DNA from: Lachnospiraceae bacterium | GTDB lineage: Bacteria; Bacillota; Clostridia; Lachnospirales; Lachnospiraceae | Length of the DNA: 41,924 nt | NCBI GenBank assembly: GCA_900751995.1 | Contig: CAADTP010000057.1 | Location: 1 to 41,924 of the forward strand | Direction: 5' to 3' | Shown here: piece after piece, positions 7,899-16,239 of the stretch | How positions within the stretch are numbered: the stretch's first letter is position 1 | Layout of the letters: each line of letters begins with the position of its first letter | The notes under the pieces: model-generated | What the model saw: the letters and a program-made list of their open reading frames with translations, nothing else | The model's database searches: none | What the model was told of the DNA's origin: nothing | Position numbers and translations under genes: made by a program

Positions 7899-8534
7899 CT
7901 AAATATGCTTTTCTTTCTCTGCCCGCAGAGTTTCCAGTTCGGCCCTGAGGGCGTCTGCCGCTTTCTTTTCTGATCTTTCGTTTCTCCTGCGGCAGATCGT
8001 ATCGCAGACAACCATCAAAAGGATCGGACAGATCACACAGAGTATCATTCCCTGTGTGGTCTGCAAAAACATGGCTGCACTGCCAAGTCCTGCAACTCTG
8101 TGCCGATAAATTCCTACCAGATTTTCTGCCGGAACAAGTGCCTGATCTTCTGTATTGTTGGCGTCACCCTTTGTCACCCAGGCAAGGTTTCCGTCTTCAT
8201 CCTTCGTGATCTTTCGGACACGATGTGTTACTACACTCCTTCCATTGCCGGCCGGATCAAAGAACGCGATCACATCTCCTTCTCTGACCTTATCTGCCTC
8301 TCTGGTACGGCAGACGATCAGGTCTCCTGACTGGATCTGTGGATACATGGAATCTGTCAGGACGATCATCGGTATGATTCCACCGATTCCGGGCACTTTC
8401 TCCATATTTGTAAGGCTTTTGAAAATCAGGATACAATTCATACCCAGAATAAAAATCAAAATGCCGCTCAGAACAATGCCTGCTGCATTTCCAACCTTAT
8501 GTATCACTGATCGCTTTTCTCTTTGTCTGTTCAT
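7899..8534 (-). CDS. sipW: SipW-type signal peptidase I
   Basis: 211 residues. An N-terminal hydrophobic anchor (about 15-39) is followed by the ER-type signal peptidase core: serine 62 in TDSMYPQ, histidine 104 in VVTHRV (instead of the lysine of the common bacterial type), and TKGDANN (about 121-127). A second membrane segment (about 155-178) precedes a charged, coiled-coil-like cytosolic tail. Its job is to remove signal peptides from the TasA-like proteins downstream. ATG is preceded by AGGAG. It is upstream of the TasA-like gene in the order seen in Bacillus tapA-sipW-tasA. A second peptidase core of the same type is embedded in the fusion at 4959-6986. Confidence 0.9.
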   Translation of the reverse strand: MNRQREKRSVIHKVGNAAGIVLSGILIFILGMNCILIFKSLTNMEKVPGIGGIIPMIVLTDSMYPQIQSGDLIVCRTREADKVREGDVIAFFDPAGNGRSVVTHRVRKITKDEDGNLAWVTKGDANNTEDQALVPAENLVGIYRHRVAGLGSAAMFLQTTQGMILCVICPILLMVVCDTICRRRNERSEKKAADALRAELETLRAEKEKHI

Positions 8535-8626
8535 TTGTTCATCTCCTGTTCTGTACGGATTCGATAGTATCTTGTCACTTCTGATTCAGATATAAAATAC
8601 AGCTGTTTCTCATCCCTTCCGGGATA

Positions 8627-9367
8627 TTACGGACACAGCCAGCTGCTGTGGATCTTGGCCAGCAGTCTCGCATTGTGATACGCCATCTTAAGGGTGAGAC
8701 AGGTTCGTCCGAGATATTTTTTGCCATCTTCTGTCTTGACGCAGGCAAGTGCCAGATCTGCTCTTGCCGGATCCTGCAGACAGACCGGAATGAGAAACTG
8801 AATATTATGATCATAATACTGGGGAATTGCGGTGCGATAATCCGCCTCCAGCATTCGTTTCGTCTGCCGGAGTGCACCGTCAAAGAGAGGTACTTTCATG
8901 ACACTGTTCCTGATATTTTCCGGAAGACGCTGATTGTTTTCTGTCTCCTCAAAAATATGTTCATACTGGGGAATGATATCAAGTCCTGTATCAAAGATAA
9001 GTTCTGAAGGGTCCTGTACATACTCTGCTCTCTTTGGCAGACTGTCAATCCCCGATTTCAAAAGATAATACTCTGTATAAAATCCTTCCAGAAACCATCT
9101 CTGCCTGTCCGGTACCTGATTTGGTATAAAATATACATAGACGGGCTGATAGTATCGATTAAATAATCCTGTATTGAAAATCGCATAATTCTCTGTTTCC
9201 AGTATTTTTCCTTCTTCATAAACCCTCTGAAAAGTATGTTCCAGATAGCCCTTGAGGATACCGTTGTCTTCTGTGCCGCCAAAACTCCATTTCTCCGGAA
9301 CGATCCTGGAGAGATTCTGTATCTGCCGATTATAATTTCCGCAGTACGTATAATCGAATAGATTCAT
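8627..9367 (-). CDS. cytosolic protein of unknown function, DUF3825-like
   Basis: 246 residues with no signal peptide or membrane segment. The stretch IFNTGLFNRYYQPVYVYFIP and the overall length resemble the DUF3825 family, known in bacteria partly as the C-terminal domain of larger proteins; this assignment is from memory of the family pattern and is moderate. Mixed aromatic and charged composition with ALACVKTEDGKKYLGRTCLTL near the end suggests a compact enzyme-like or nucleic-acid-associated fold, but no catalytic motif can be named. ATG lies behind AAGGAGG. It heads the minus-strand run leading to sipW, 92 bp away, so co-transcription with the export genes is possible but unproven. Confidence 0.6.
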   Translation of the reverse strand: MNLFDYTYCGNYNRQIQNLSRIVPEKWSFGGTEDNGILKGYLEHTFQRVYEEGKILETENYAIFNTGLFNRYYQPVYVYFIPNQVPDRQRWFLEGFYTEYYLLKSGIDSLPKRAEYVQDPSELIFDTGLDIIPQYEHIFEETENNQRLPENIRNSVMKVPLFDGALRQTKRMLEADYRTAIPQYYDHNIQFLIPVCLQDPARADLALACVKTEDGKKYLGRTCLTLKMAYHNARLLAKIHSSWLCP

Positions 9368-9556
9368 GCTGCCTCCTTATGAAATTGTATTGTTATGATT
9401 CTGATACTGATTGGTTTCTCACTACACACAAAAATGAGAATCCCTTTATATATAATATTTATTTGGGAAATTTACCGGCAGAACTGCCGGACAAAGATTA
9501 TAATAAAAAAATAGCACAGACCAGCCAAAACGGCAACCTGTTTTCATCTACAAATA
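9368..9556. other. divergent intergenic region with a perfect short palindrome
   Basis: The region separates the DUF3825-like gene (minus) from the homocysteine methyltransferase (plus). It holds the palindrome CCGGCAGAACTGCCGG (9475-9490) between the two presumed promoters, a possible operator or very tight hairpin. The rest is AT-rich. The 73-codon plus-strand frame here has no ribosome-binding site. Confidence 0.4.
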
Positions 9557-9585
9557 TCGACATTTGCAGATACCCATGTTATAAT
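9557..9585 (+). promoter_or_regulatory. promoter of the homocysteine methyltransferase gene
   Basis: TCGACA (9557-9562) and a perfect TATAAT (9580-9585) are 17 bp apart, giving a sigma-A type promoter. The predicted start at about 9592 leaves an 86-nt leader. Confidence 0.75.
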
Positions 9586-9598
9586 AAAAAACTGAAAT

Positions 9599-9642
9599 AA
9601 GCACTTCCGACGGAAATGCGGAGCTTGCCAGGTAAGTTGCTT
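9599..9642 (+). promoter_or_regulatory. possible structured leader
   Basis: AAGCA (9599-9603) can pair with TGCTT (9638-9642), enclosing two small stems, TTCC/GGAA (9605-9615) and CTT/AAG (9624-9636). It does not match a riboswitch class I recognise, and stems this short can arise by chance. Confidence 0.25.
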
Positions 9643-9677
9643 ATACATTTTATTTTTTCATCAAGGAGGCAACCAAC

Positions 9678-10547
9678 ATGACAAAAGAACAATTCCGTAA
9701 ACTGACCGAAAACATCCTTCTTCTCGATGGTGCCACAGGTTCCAATCTTATGGCAAGCGGAATGCCCAGAGGAATCTGCACGGAAACCTGGGTGATCGAA
9801 CACAAGGAGATCTTTCAGGAACTTCAGCGTGCCTATATCACAGCAGGAAGCCAGGTTATTTATGCTCCGACTTTCGGGGGCAACCGTATCAATCTTGCCA
9901 AGCACGGGCTGACGGATCGGATTGAAGAGATCAACCGCACACTGGTCGGATATTCCAGAGAACTTGCCGGAGACGGAGTCTATGTAGCCGGGGACATCAC
10001 AACTTCCGGTTCTTTTATCACCGCTGACGGCGACTATACTTATGATGACGCTTTCAAAATGTATCAGGAACAGGTTAAGATCCTCGCCGATGCCGGCATC
10101 GATCTGATCGCGGCCGAAACTATGATCAATATCGAAGAGACCCTCGCAGCTGTAGATGCTGCAAATTCTGTATGCGACCTTCCGATCATGTGTACTATGA
10201 CTGTTGAAGCGGATGGAAGTATCTTCAGCGGCGGCAATGCTATCGAAGCGGCAGTTTCGCTTGAGGCAGCCGGTGCAGACGCCGTTGGTATCAACTGCTC
10301 TGTCGGACCGGATCAGCTTGTATCCGTTGTAAGAAGTATTAAGGAAAATGTCTCTATTCCTGTCATTGCCAAACCAAATGCAGGCATGCCGACGATTGAT
10401 GATAAGGGAAATGCCGTGTACAGCATGAATCCAGAGGATTTCGCTTCCTACATGAAGATCCTGATCGAAAACGGTGCGTCCGTTGTCGGAGGATGCTGCG
10501 GTACTACCCCTGCATTTATCAGAGCACTGCATGATTCCATAAGATAA
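9678..10547 (+). CDS. homocysteine S-methyltransferase family protein, stand-alone
   Basis: 289 residues covering a single homocysteine-binding TIM-barrel domain. The zinc ligands are visible: cysteine 207 in GINCSVGP and cysteines 273-274 in VVGGCCGTTP. The start of the barrel (LLLDGATGSNL) is also typical. The domain activates the thiol of homocysteine (or another thiol) for methyl transfer, giving methionine. It lacks the folate, cobalamin and activation domains of MetH, so it either uses S-methylmethionine-like donors or works with a separate corrinoid protein. ATG follows AAGGAGG. It has its own promoter and terminator, so it is monocistronic and lies in convergent orientation to the DUF362 gene. 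Confidence 0.85.
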   Translation: MTKEQFRKLTENILLLDGATGSNLMASGMPRGICTETWVIEHKEIFQELQRAYITAGSQVIYAPTFGGNRINLAKHGLTDRIEEINRTLVGYSRELAGDGVYVAGDITTSGSFITADGDYTYDDAFKMYQEQVKILADAGIDLIAAETMINIEETLAAVDAANSVCDLPIMCTMTVEADGSIFSGGNAIEAAVSLEAAGADAVGINCSVGPDQLVSVVRSIKENVSIPVIAKPNAGMPTIDDKGNAVYSMNPEDFASYMKILIENGASVVGGCCGTTPAFIRALHDSIR

Positions 10548-10554
10548 TATCGAC

Positions 10555-10615
10555 AAAAAGTCCCCTGCACAGACTGCGGATTCCTTTTCGCAGCCCATAC
10601 AGGGGACATTTTTTT
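10555..10615. terminator. bidirectional terminator
   Basis: GTCCCCTG (10560-10567) pairs with CAGGGGAC (10600-10607); an inner CTGCG/CGCAG stem (10574-10578, 10589-10593) extends the hairpin. An A-run precedes it and a T-run follows, so it can end both the plus-strand methyltransferase and the minus-strand amidohydrolase-pot-ptsI operon. Confidence 0.88.
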
Positions 10616-10636
10616 ATAAGATATATACTGAAAATC

Positions 10637-11776
10637 TTATTTTACATGAATTGCCTTCTCCGGGCACATTTCCTGACAGCAGAAACACCGGATACATTTT
10701 TTGTAATCATAGACCGGCGGATTTTCCCTTCCGTTTCTGAAATTCACAGCCTTTTCCGGAACCGGACAGCTTTTGACACAGATGCCGCAGCGGATACATT
10801 TATCTGGCTGGATATATGGTTTTTTCTGAAAAATATTCAGAGCCTTTGCGAGACGCTCCCACATACCGGACCGTGCCACTCTCCTGTCCACATCAAAATA
10901 TGGATTGCCATACTGGGCAGTCGCATTTCCCATGGTGATCGGACCATTCGGTGTGAGAATCTCAATCTCTTCTTCCTTCCATGTTCCAAGTCCCATTTTT
11001 TCTCCGTGATAGTTTGTCGGCACCATCTCCGGCTTCAGATGGATCAGGTGACAGAATACACTGTCCAGTGCCACCGGATCCTGCGACATCAGCATTACAT
11101 TCATCGGTGCCGGTTCGCCGGAGCCCGGTCCATTGCCCTCCATCGCAACAATTCCATCCATAATATACAGACGCGGCTTCACATACTGGTTCAGATCTAC
11201 CAGCATCCTGGCAAAACTGTCTGCACTCGGATACAGGGTATGTCCTTTTGCCTTGTGAAATCCATAAACAAATCCATAACTGTTCTTAACTGCACCTGTA
11301 ATGCGTTCCAGAGCATGCGTCTTCATTTTGCACAGTGAAATCACACAGTCCCTGTCCAGAAGCTCCTTAGGAAGAACAAACTCCTTCGCCTGGATTCCCT
11401 TCGGGTTCTCCACATGAATCCCCTTTGTATAATCAATTGTCGGAATATCAAACTTCTCCAGATAAGTGTCCATTCCTGTTCCATGGATCACCTTACTGGT
11501 CGTTCCGTTTCCGCAGGAATCTGCCAGTACGATATCCTGATATCCCTTTTCCCGCATCAGTCTGGCAAACATACCAACGACGGTCGGATGTGTGATGACT
11601 GCCTTGTCCACTTCTGCTTTCTTAAGAAGATTCGGTTTCAGCAAAATTGACTCATTTTTATCTATAATACCTTCAATTCCACCCAGAAGCTCCAGACCGA
11701 GTTCCAGACTCTCATAAACGAGTTCTTCCCTGTAGGAATTACAGGGAAGAAGAATTACTTTGCTTTTTTTATTCAT
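10637..11776 (-). CDS. DUF362 protein with C-terminal 2[4Fe-4S] ferredoxin domain
   Basis: 379 residues. The N-terminal two thirds match the DUF362 family (ILLKPNLL, VLADSCGNGT, ISLCKMKTHALERITGAVKN). The last about 70 residues carry two CxxCxxCxxxCP clusters (CIRCGICVKSCP and CIRCFCCQEMCP), so it should bind two [4Fe-4S] clusters and act in electron transfer; the DUF362 activity is unknown. The ATG at 11776 is chosen because GGAGAGGG lies before it; the reading frame extends further upstream inside ptsI without a good site. The start overlaps the end of ptsI by 8 bp, so translation is coupled. It is the last gene of the operon. Confidence 0.82.
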   Translation of the reverse strand: MNKKSKVILLPCNSYREELVYESLELGLELLGGIEGIIDKNESILLKPNLLKKAEVDKAVITHPTVVGMFARLMREKGYQDIVLADSCGNGTTSKVIHGTGMDTYLEKFDIPTIDYTKGIHVENPKGIQAKEFVLPKELLDRDCVISLCKMKTHALERITGAVKNSYGFVYGFHKAKGHTLYPSADSFARMLVDLNQYVKPRLYIMDGIVAMEGNGPGSGEPAPMNVMLMSQDPVALDSVFCHLIHLKPEMVPTNYHGEKMGLGTWKEEEIEILTPNGPITMGNATAQYGNPYFDVDRRVARSGMWERLAKALNIFQKKPYIQPDKCIRCGICVKSCPVPEKAVNFRNGRENPPVYDYKKCIRCFCCQEMCPEKAIHVK

Positions 11777-13400
11777 AGTTACCCTCTCCGAGATCTGTTG
11801 CACGGATCGCCTTTCGGACCGGAAGGATACACGCCGGTACAACAGACAGGAAATCAACGCCCATTCGGAGAAAGGTTTCTGTCAGTTCCGTATCTGCTGC
11901 AATTTCTCCACAGATTCCCGCCTGACGGTTTTCCTGATGGGCAGCCTCCACTACCATTTTGATCATACGCAGGACTGCTGGATGATGATCGTTATATTTA
12001 TCCTTAAGCAGCGGATTCTGTCGATCCATGGCAAGTGTGTACTGTGTCAGGTCATTTGTTCCGATGCTTAAGAAATTTACTCTCCTTGCAAGTTCCCGGC
12101 TGATCATAACTGCTGCCGGTGTCTCGATCATGATCCCTGTGCGGATGTCGCGATAAGGAATCCCCTTCTCATCAAGTCCTTCCTTAACCTCACGGATGAT
12201 CTCCTCGATCTGATCCATCTCCTCCTCCGAATCAATCATCGGATACATCATCGCAAGATTTCCATAGGCACTGGCACGATAGATTGCACGAAGCTGTGCC
12301 TTAAACATTCTCTTACGGTCCAGACAGAGACGGATACCTCTGTTTCCCATGATCGGATTTGTTTCTGATGGAATATCCAGATAAGAAGCCTGCTTATCAG
12401 CCCCCAGATCGGCTGTACGGATCACTGCCATACGCTCGCCCATTGTCTCTGCCAGCTTCTTATACGCATGAAAAAGTTCATTCTCTCTTGGATAATTTTC
12501 TCTTCCAAGGTACTGAAACTCACTTCGAAGAAGTCCGATACCCGACGCTCCGTAAAAAAGAACGCTGCTCAGATCACTCATGTTACCGATGTTGGCATAC
12601 AGGCCAATCTTTCTGCCGTCTTTTGTCTCATCCTTCTGGCTCTTGAGTTTGAGAAGTTCTTCTCTTTCTTTTCTGTCTGCCTCCAAACGGATCTCATATT
12701 CCCGCTTGATCTCTGCATCCGGATCCAGGTACAAAGTTCCCGTATAACCATCTACGATCGCGGTCATGCCATCCCACTCATCATCCGGTGCAATATCCAC
12801 CAGAGTCGGGATCTCCATGGTCTTCGTCATGATAGAGGCGTGTGAGACAGCTGAGCCATGATGCATGACAACCCCGAGAAGCTTCTCTTTGTCCATCTCC
12901 ATGATCTCTGTCGGTGAAAGTGCCTCCGCAACAAGGATCACCGGTTCTTCTCCCAGGTTTATGCGAATTGCCGCACCTCCAAGAATCTGGATCAAACGAT
13001 TCGAAATCTCCTGCATATCTGAAATTCTCTTACGGATCACTGGTTCCTCCAGATTGCGGAAGGTCTCCACCAGTTCATCACGGTTTGTCATAACTGCATA
13101 AGCAGCATTGACTTTTTCATTGGCAATGCTGCTCTCGATTGCTCTCTGAAAACTTTCGGAGTCCAGAAGCTTTGCCTGGTCAAGGAAAGCTCTGGCCTCC
13201 TGCTCATTCAGAGATTTATTGGTTTCGTACAGCTCTCTGAGTTTACTGACTGCCTGTTCTCTGGCTTTCTGGAAATCATCGATTTCTTTCTTGATATTGC
13301 TGACCAGACATTGGCGTATCTGATATTCTCCTCTGCTGTAATATAAAATTTTACCGATGGCAATTCCCGAAAAGGTAGCGACACCTTTGTAGATTTCCAT
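11769..13400 (-). CDS. ptsI: PTS enzyme I (phosphoenolpyruvate-protein phosphotransferase)
   Basis: 543 residues, slightly shorter than the usual 570-575. The order is the HPr-binding helical domain, the phosphohistidine domain (histidine 187 in SAVSHASIM) and the PEP-binding barrel, with MGNRGIRLCLDR, MIETPAAV, SIGTNDLTQYTLAMDR and the CGE cysteine (AGICGEIA). Enzyme I takes phosphate from PEP and passes it to HPr, which phosphorylates sugar-specific EII components. The segment before the active histidine (HHGSA) departs from the common GGxTSH form, so it may be a divergent copy. No HPr or EII gene is nearby; instead it lies 21 bp after potD and overlaps the DUF362 gene. ATG follows AAGGGGG. 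Confidence 0.88.
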   Translation of the reverse strand: MEIYKGVATFSGIAIGKILYYSRGEYQIRQCLVSNIKKEIDDFQKAREQAVSKLRELYETNKSLNEQEARAFLDQAKLLDSESFQRAIESSIANEKVNAAYAVMTNRDELVETFRNLEEPVIRKRISDMQEISNRLIQILGGAAIRINLGEEPVILVAEALSPTEIMEMDKEKLLGVVMHHGSAVSHASIMTKTMEIPTLVDIAPDDEWDGMTAIVDGYTGTLYLDPDAEIKREYEIRLEADRKEREELLKLKSQKDETKDGRKIGLYANIGNMSDLSSVLFYGASGIGLLRSEFQYLGRENYPRENELFHAYKKLAETMGERMAVIRTADLGADKQASYLDIPSETNPIMGNRGIRLCLDRKRMFKAQLRAIYRASAYGNLAMMYPMIDSEEEMDQIEEIIREVKEGLDEKGIPYRDIRTGIMIETPAAVMISRELARRVNFLSIGTNDLTQYTLAMDRQNPLLKDKYNDHHPAVLRMIKMVVEAAHQENRQAGICGEIAADTELTETFLRMGVDFLSVVPACILPVRKAIRATDLGEGNYE

Positions 13401-13421
13401 CCTGCTTCCCCCTTGTTTTTA

Positions 13422-14456
13422 TCAGTTGCAGGCAGCCTTGAATTCTGTCCAGTTCTTATTGTAGGCTTCATCTGCCTCTGCACTGATGTTTTCTACTGCT
13501 GATCCCTCTGTGACAGAATCCGGGACAACAAGATCCTGATTCTCAAGCAGGGAATCTGCTGCTTTATTTGTGCAGTAATATCCGATGTAGTCGAAACATT
13601 TTGCTGCGTTTTCCGGCTGAAGAATGTAGTCCATGAACTGATATGCCTCATCCTTGTCCGGTGCCTGGCTTGGGATAAACATACCCATAACGCCAAATCC
13701 AAGTCCCTCTTCCGGATAAACAACCTTGAGATCCGGATTCTCCTGAAGGGCTGTTGTTACCTGAGATGTATAAAGGAAGGCAACACTTGCTTCCCCATTA
13801 AGAAGCGCATCCTGTGTATTGTCATCCTGAATCAGACGCACGTTTGGTGCTAACTCCAGAAGCTTCTCCCCTGTTTTGGCGATATCATCTGTATTCTGGT
13901 CATTAAAGTCCTGGCCAAGAGCAAGATTTGTGATACCGTTGAGCACACGGTAATTGGCAGTCAGGGCAATGCTGTCCTCTAAAGAGGCATCCCAGAGGTC
14001 ATTATAGCCTTTGATATCGATGTCCACCAGCTCCGGATCGTAAACGATCAGCGGAATGCCTGCACCATATGGTGCTGTATATTCATCGTTCGGGTCATAA
14101 AACTGTCCCTGATAAAGCGGATTGATGTTTTTCCAGCCTGTCAGCTTAGATGTGTCAAGCTTCTCTACCAGACCTTCCTCGATTGCTGTCTGGATGATAT
14201 AATCGTCTGCTACAATAACATCATAATCTCCGCCCTTTGCCATGGAAAGCTTCTCCAGCATGTTTTCATCTGTATCAAAATTGGAATAGACAACCTTGAT
14301 ACCTGTTTCTTCTTCAAAGCCGTCCAGAACTTCCTGTGGGAACATATTCTCCCATGTGTAAAGTACAAGTTCTTTGGAGTCATCTGCCGAGACAGAAACT
14401 GCCAGTGTCGGAACCACAAGTGCCGCACATAATGCACATACCACTAATTTCTTCAT
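13422..14456 (-). CDS. potD: polyamine-type ABC importer substrate-binding protein PotD
   Basis: 344 residues. The ATG at 14456 is preceded by AGGAG; an upstream in-frame ATG at 14495 lies inside the hairpin repeat and lacks such a site. A signal peptide (about 1-25) ends SVSA before DDSKELVLYTWENMFP, the typical first strand of PotD. There is no lipobox cysteine at the cleavage site, unusual for a binding protein in a monoderm cell, so the protein may be released or held by its partners. The body is a two-lobe type II binding protein (cluster D). It follows potC by 140 bp with its own likely promoter, and precedes ptsI. Confidence 0.9.
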   Translation of the reverse strand: MKKLVVCALCAALVVPTLAVSVSADDSKELVLYTWENMFPQEVLDGFEEETGIKVVYSNFDTDENMLEKLSMAKGGDYDVIVADDYIIQTAIEEGLVEKLDTSKLTGWKNINPLYQGQFYDPNDEYTAPYGAGIPLIVYDPELVDIDIKGYNDLWDASLEDSIALTANYRVLNGITNLALGQDFNDQNTDDIAKTGEKLLELAPNVRLIQDDNTQDALLNGEASVAFLYTSQVTTALQENPDLKVVYPEEGLGFGVMGMFIPSQAPDKDEAYQFMDYILQPENAAKCFDYIGYYCTNKAADSLLENQDLVVPDSVTEGSAVENISAEADEAYNKNWTEFKAACN

Positions 14457-14483
14457 AATTGTTCTCCTCTTCTTGTCTTTCAT

Positions 14484-14510
14484 GTTACTGTCCACTTTGT
14501 TCGCAGTAAC
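14484..14510. repeat. 27-nt hairpin repeat, subtype B, in the potD leader
   Basis: GTTACTG and CAGTAAC arms enclose a 13-nt loop. It matches the hairpin at 41829-41855 at 23 of 27 positions. Against subtype A (199 and 4022) the third base of each arm is swapped with pairing preserved. It lies between the potD promoter and start codon, so it would be transcribed in the leader. Confidence 0.65.
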
Positions 14511-14560
14511 ATTAGCTGTAAACAGTTACTCATTATTTACTTTAAACCTCAGACAGGTTT

Positions 14561-14589
14561 AGTATAGCTTACTTTTGTTGCATTGAAAA
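14561..14589 (-). promoter_or_regulatory. internal promoter of potD
   Basis: On the minus strand TTTTCA (14584-14589) and TATACT (14561-14566) are 17 bp apart. A small hairpin AAACCT/AGGTTT (14544-14560) would sit at the 5' end of the transcript. Separate, stronger expression of a binding protein is common in ABC operons. Confidence 0.5.
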
Positions 14590-14596
14590 GAGTTTC

Positions 14597-15388
14597 TTAA
14601 TTATTTTTCTGATTTCTTCCGGTAATTTTCCCAATTGCTGTATAAATAAGCAGAATCAGGATCGTTACTGCCAGCATGATCGTACAGAGTGCATTGACCT
14701 CCGGCGTAACACCGGTCTTTATCTGTGTGTACACCTTGATCGGCAGGGTGGACAGTCTCGGACCATTGATAAAAATACTGATGACCACATCATCCATGGA
14801 CATTGCAAATGCCAGAAGTGAACCTGACATTACCGCCGGCATGATGAGCGGAAGGATGATATCCCAGAAGGTCCTGAAAGGTCCCGCTCCAAGGTCTCTG
14901 GCTGCCTCCTCAAGAGACGGATCCATTCCCGCCAGACGCGCCTTTACTTCCATAAGAATATATGGTACACAGAACACTGTATGCCCGATCAGCAGTGTCA
15001 GCATGCCGAACGGCAGATTCAGCATATAAAAAAATGCCATCATAACCATACCGAGGATGATCTCAGGGATCATCAGCGGCAGGATAGAAATATATTCCAG
15101 AGCTCCCTTTGTCTTCCAGTGAATCCTGGAAAGTCCCACTGCCCCAAGAGTTCCGATCACAGCTGATACCAGACAGCTGACCACACCCAGGAACAAACTG
15201 TTTCCAAGCGCCTCGATCATGGCACTGTCTGAAAAAAGCTGCTGATACCATTTCAGCGAAAAGCCGGTAAAACGTACCGGAAGTTTTGATTCATTAAACG
15301 AGAATACGATGACAACTGCGATCGGCAGATACATCAGTACAAAAATCAGTCCAAGGTAAAACCCGGAGAGTTTTGAATTTTTTTTCAT
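14597..15388 (-). CDS. potC: polyamine-type ABC importer permease PotC
   Basis: 263 residues with about six membrane segments and the EAA loop (EEAARDLGAGPFRTF). It aligns well with the permease half of the PotCD fusion at 222-2102 (for instance YLPIAVVIVFSFNESK against YAPIVTLIVLSFNQSK), so the two operons are paralogous. Here the gene ends normally, with no fused binding domain. Its ATG overlaps the potB stop by 4 bp. Confidence 0.92.
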   Translation of the reverse strand: MKKNSKLSGFYLGLIFVLMYLPIAVVIVFSFNESKLPVRFTGFSLKWYQQLFSDSAMIEALGNSLFLGVVSCLVSAVIGTLGAVGLSRIHWKTKGALEYISILPLMIPEIILGMVMMAFFYMLNLPFGMLTLLIGHTVFCVPYILMEVKARLAGMDPSLEEAARDLGAGPFRTFWDIILPLIMPAVMSGSLLAFAMSMDDVVISIFINGPRLSTLPIKVYTQIKTGVTPEVNALCTIMLAVTILILLIYTAIGKITGRNQKNN

Positions 15389-16239
15389 CCCACACCCTCC
15401 AATTCTTTTGCATTTGTAATTTTACGGTAAAGCATGATCATCAGTGTCGTCAGGATCATGAGGACCACCGCAAGAGCTGCTGCAAACGGCCAGTTACTTC
15501 CTCTTGTCATCTGTTCCTGGATCAGACTTCCCACAAGTACGATCTTATTTCCGCCCAGAATGTCTGCGATGAAAAACAGTCCCATGGACGGAACAAACGT
15601 CAGGATCACACCGGACAGCAGACCCGGAAGTGTCAGTTTAAAAGAGACTGTCCAGAATGCCTTAAACGGCTTTGCCCCAAGATCTCTGGCTGCCTCGACC
15701 AGTGACCAGTCCAGCTTCTCCGCACTGGAATATACAGAGAGGATCATAAACGGAAGCAGCACATAGGTCATACCGATCACGATCGCCGGATAGCTGTAGA
15801 GAATCCGAAGCGGCTTGTCGATCAGTCCCAGACTTTTGAGTGCATGGTTCAGAAGTCCCTTTGTCTGAAGGATGATCATCCATCCATAAAGCCGGATCAG
15901 GGAATTCACCCAGAATGGCAGCATCAGAAAGATCATCGCACGTTTTTTCCATTTATCGGAAAGCTTTGCCATAAAATATCCAAACGGATATCCGATCAGA
16001 CAGATGAACAGTGTACTGGTCAGTGCCAGCTTAAAGGAACCCGTAAATGTCTGCATATAAACAGGATCCAGTATCTTTTTATAATTTTCCAGAGTAAAGA
16101 TCCACTCCACTCCATGCCCCGCCTTTGGCTGTGCAAAGCTTAAAGCCACCATATAAAGCAGCGGACCTGCCACAAAGATGATCGTAAAAATATACAGCGG
16201 CAGGATCATCCAGACAGCGCCGGATTTCTTTTTCTTCAT
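15385..16239 (-). CDS. potB: polyamine-type ABC importer permease PotB
   Basis: 284 residues with about six membrane segments and the EAA loop (VEAARDLGAKPFKAFW). It pairs with PotC to form the channel. A short lysine-rich N-terminus precedes the first segment. The gene overlaps both neighbours (potA and potC) by 4 bp, so the three subunits are translated in a coupled way. Confidence 0.92.
   Translation of the reverse strand: MKKKKSGAVWMILPLYIFTIIFVAGPLLYMVALSFAQPKAGHGVEWIFTLENYKKILDPVYMQTFTGSFKLALTSTLFICLIGYPFGYFMAKLSDKWKKRAMIFLMLPFWVNSLIRLYGWMIILQTKGLLNHALKSLGLIDKPLRILYSYPAIVIGMTYVLLPFMILSVYSSAEKLDWSLVEAARDLGAKPFKAFWTVSFKLTLPGLLSGVILTFVPSMGLFFIADILGGNKIVLVGSLIQEQMTRGSNWPFAAALAVVLMILTTLMIMLYRKITNAKELEGVG

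Noticed and set aside
9379..9600. 73-codon plus-strand frame in the intergenic region before the methyltransferase gene
   Set aside because: It has no ribosome-binding site, overlaps the promoter and has no recognisable family features.
9579..10598. 339-codon minus-strand frame
   Set aside because: It is antisense to the homocysteine methyltransferase, which has a clear promoter, ribosome-binding site and zinc motifs.
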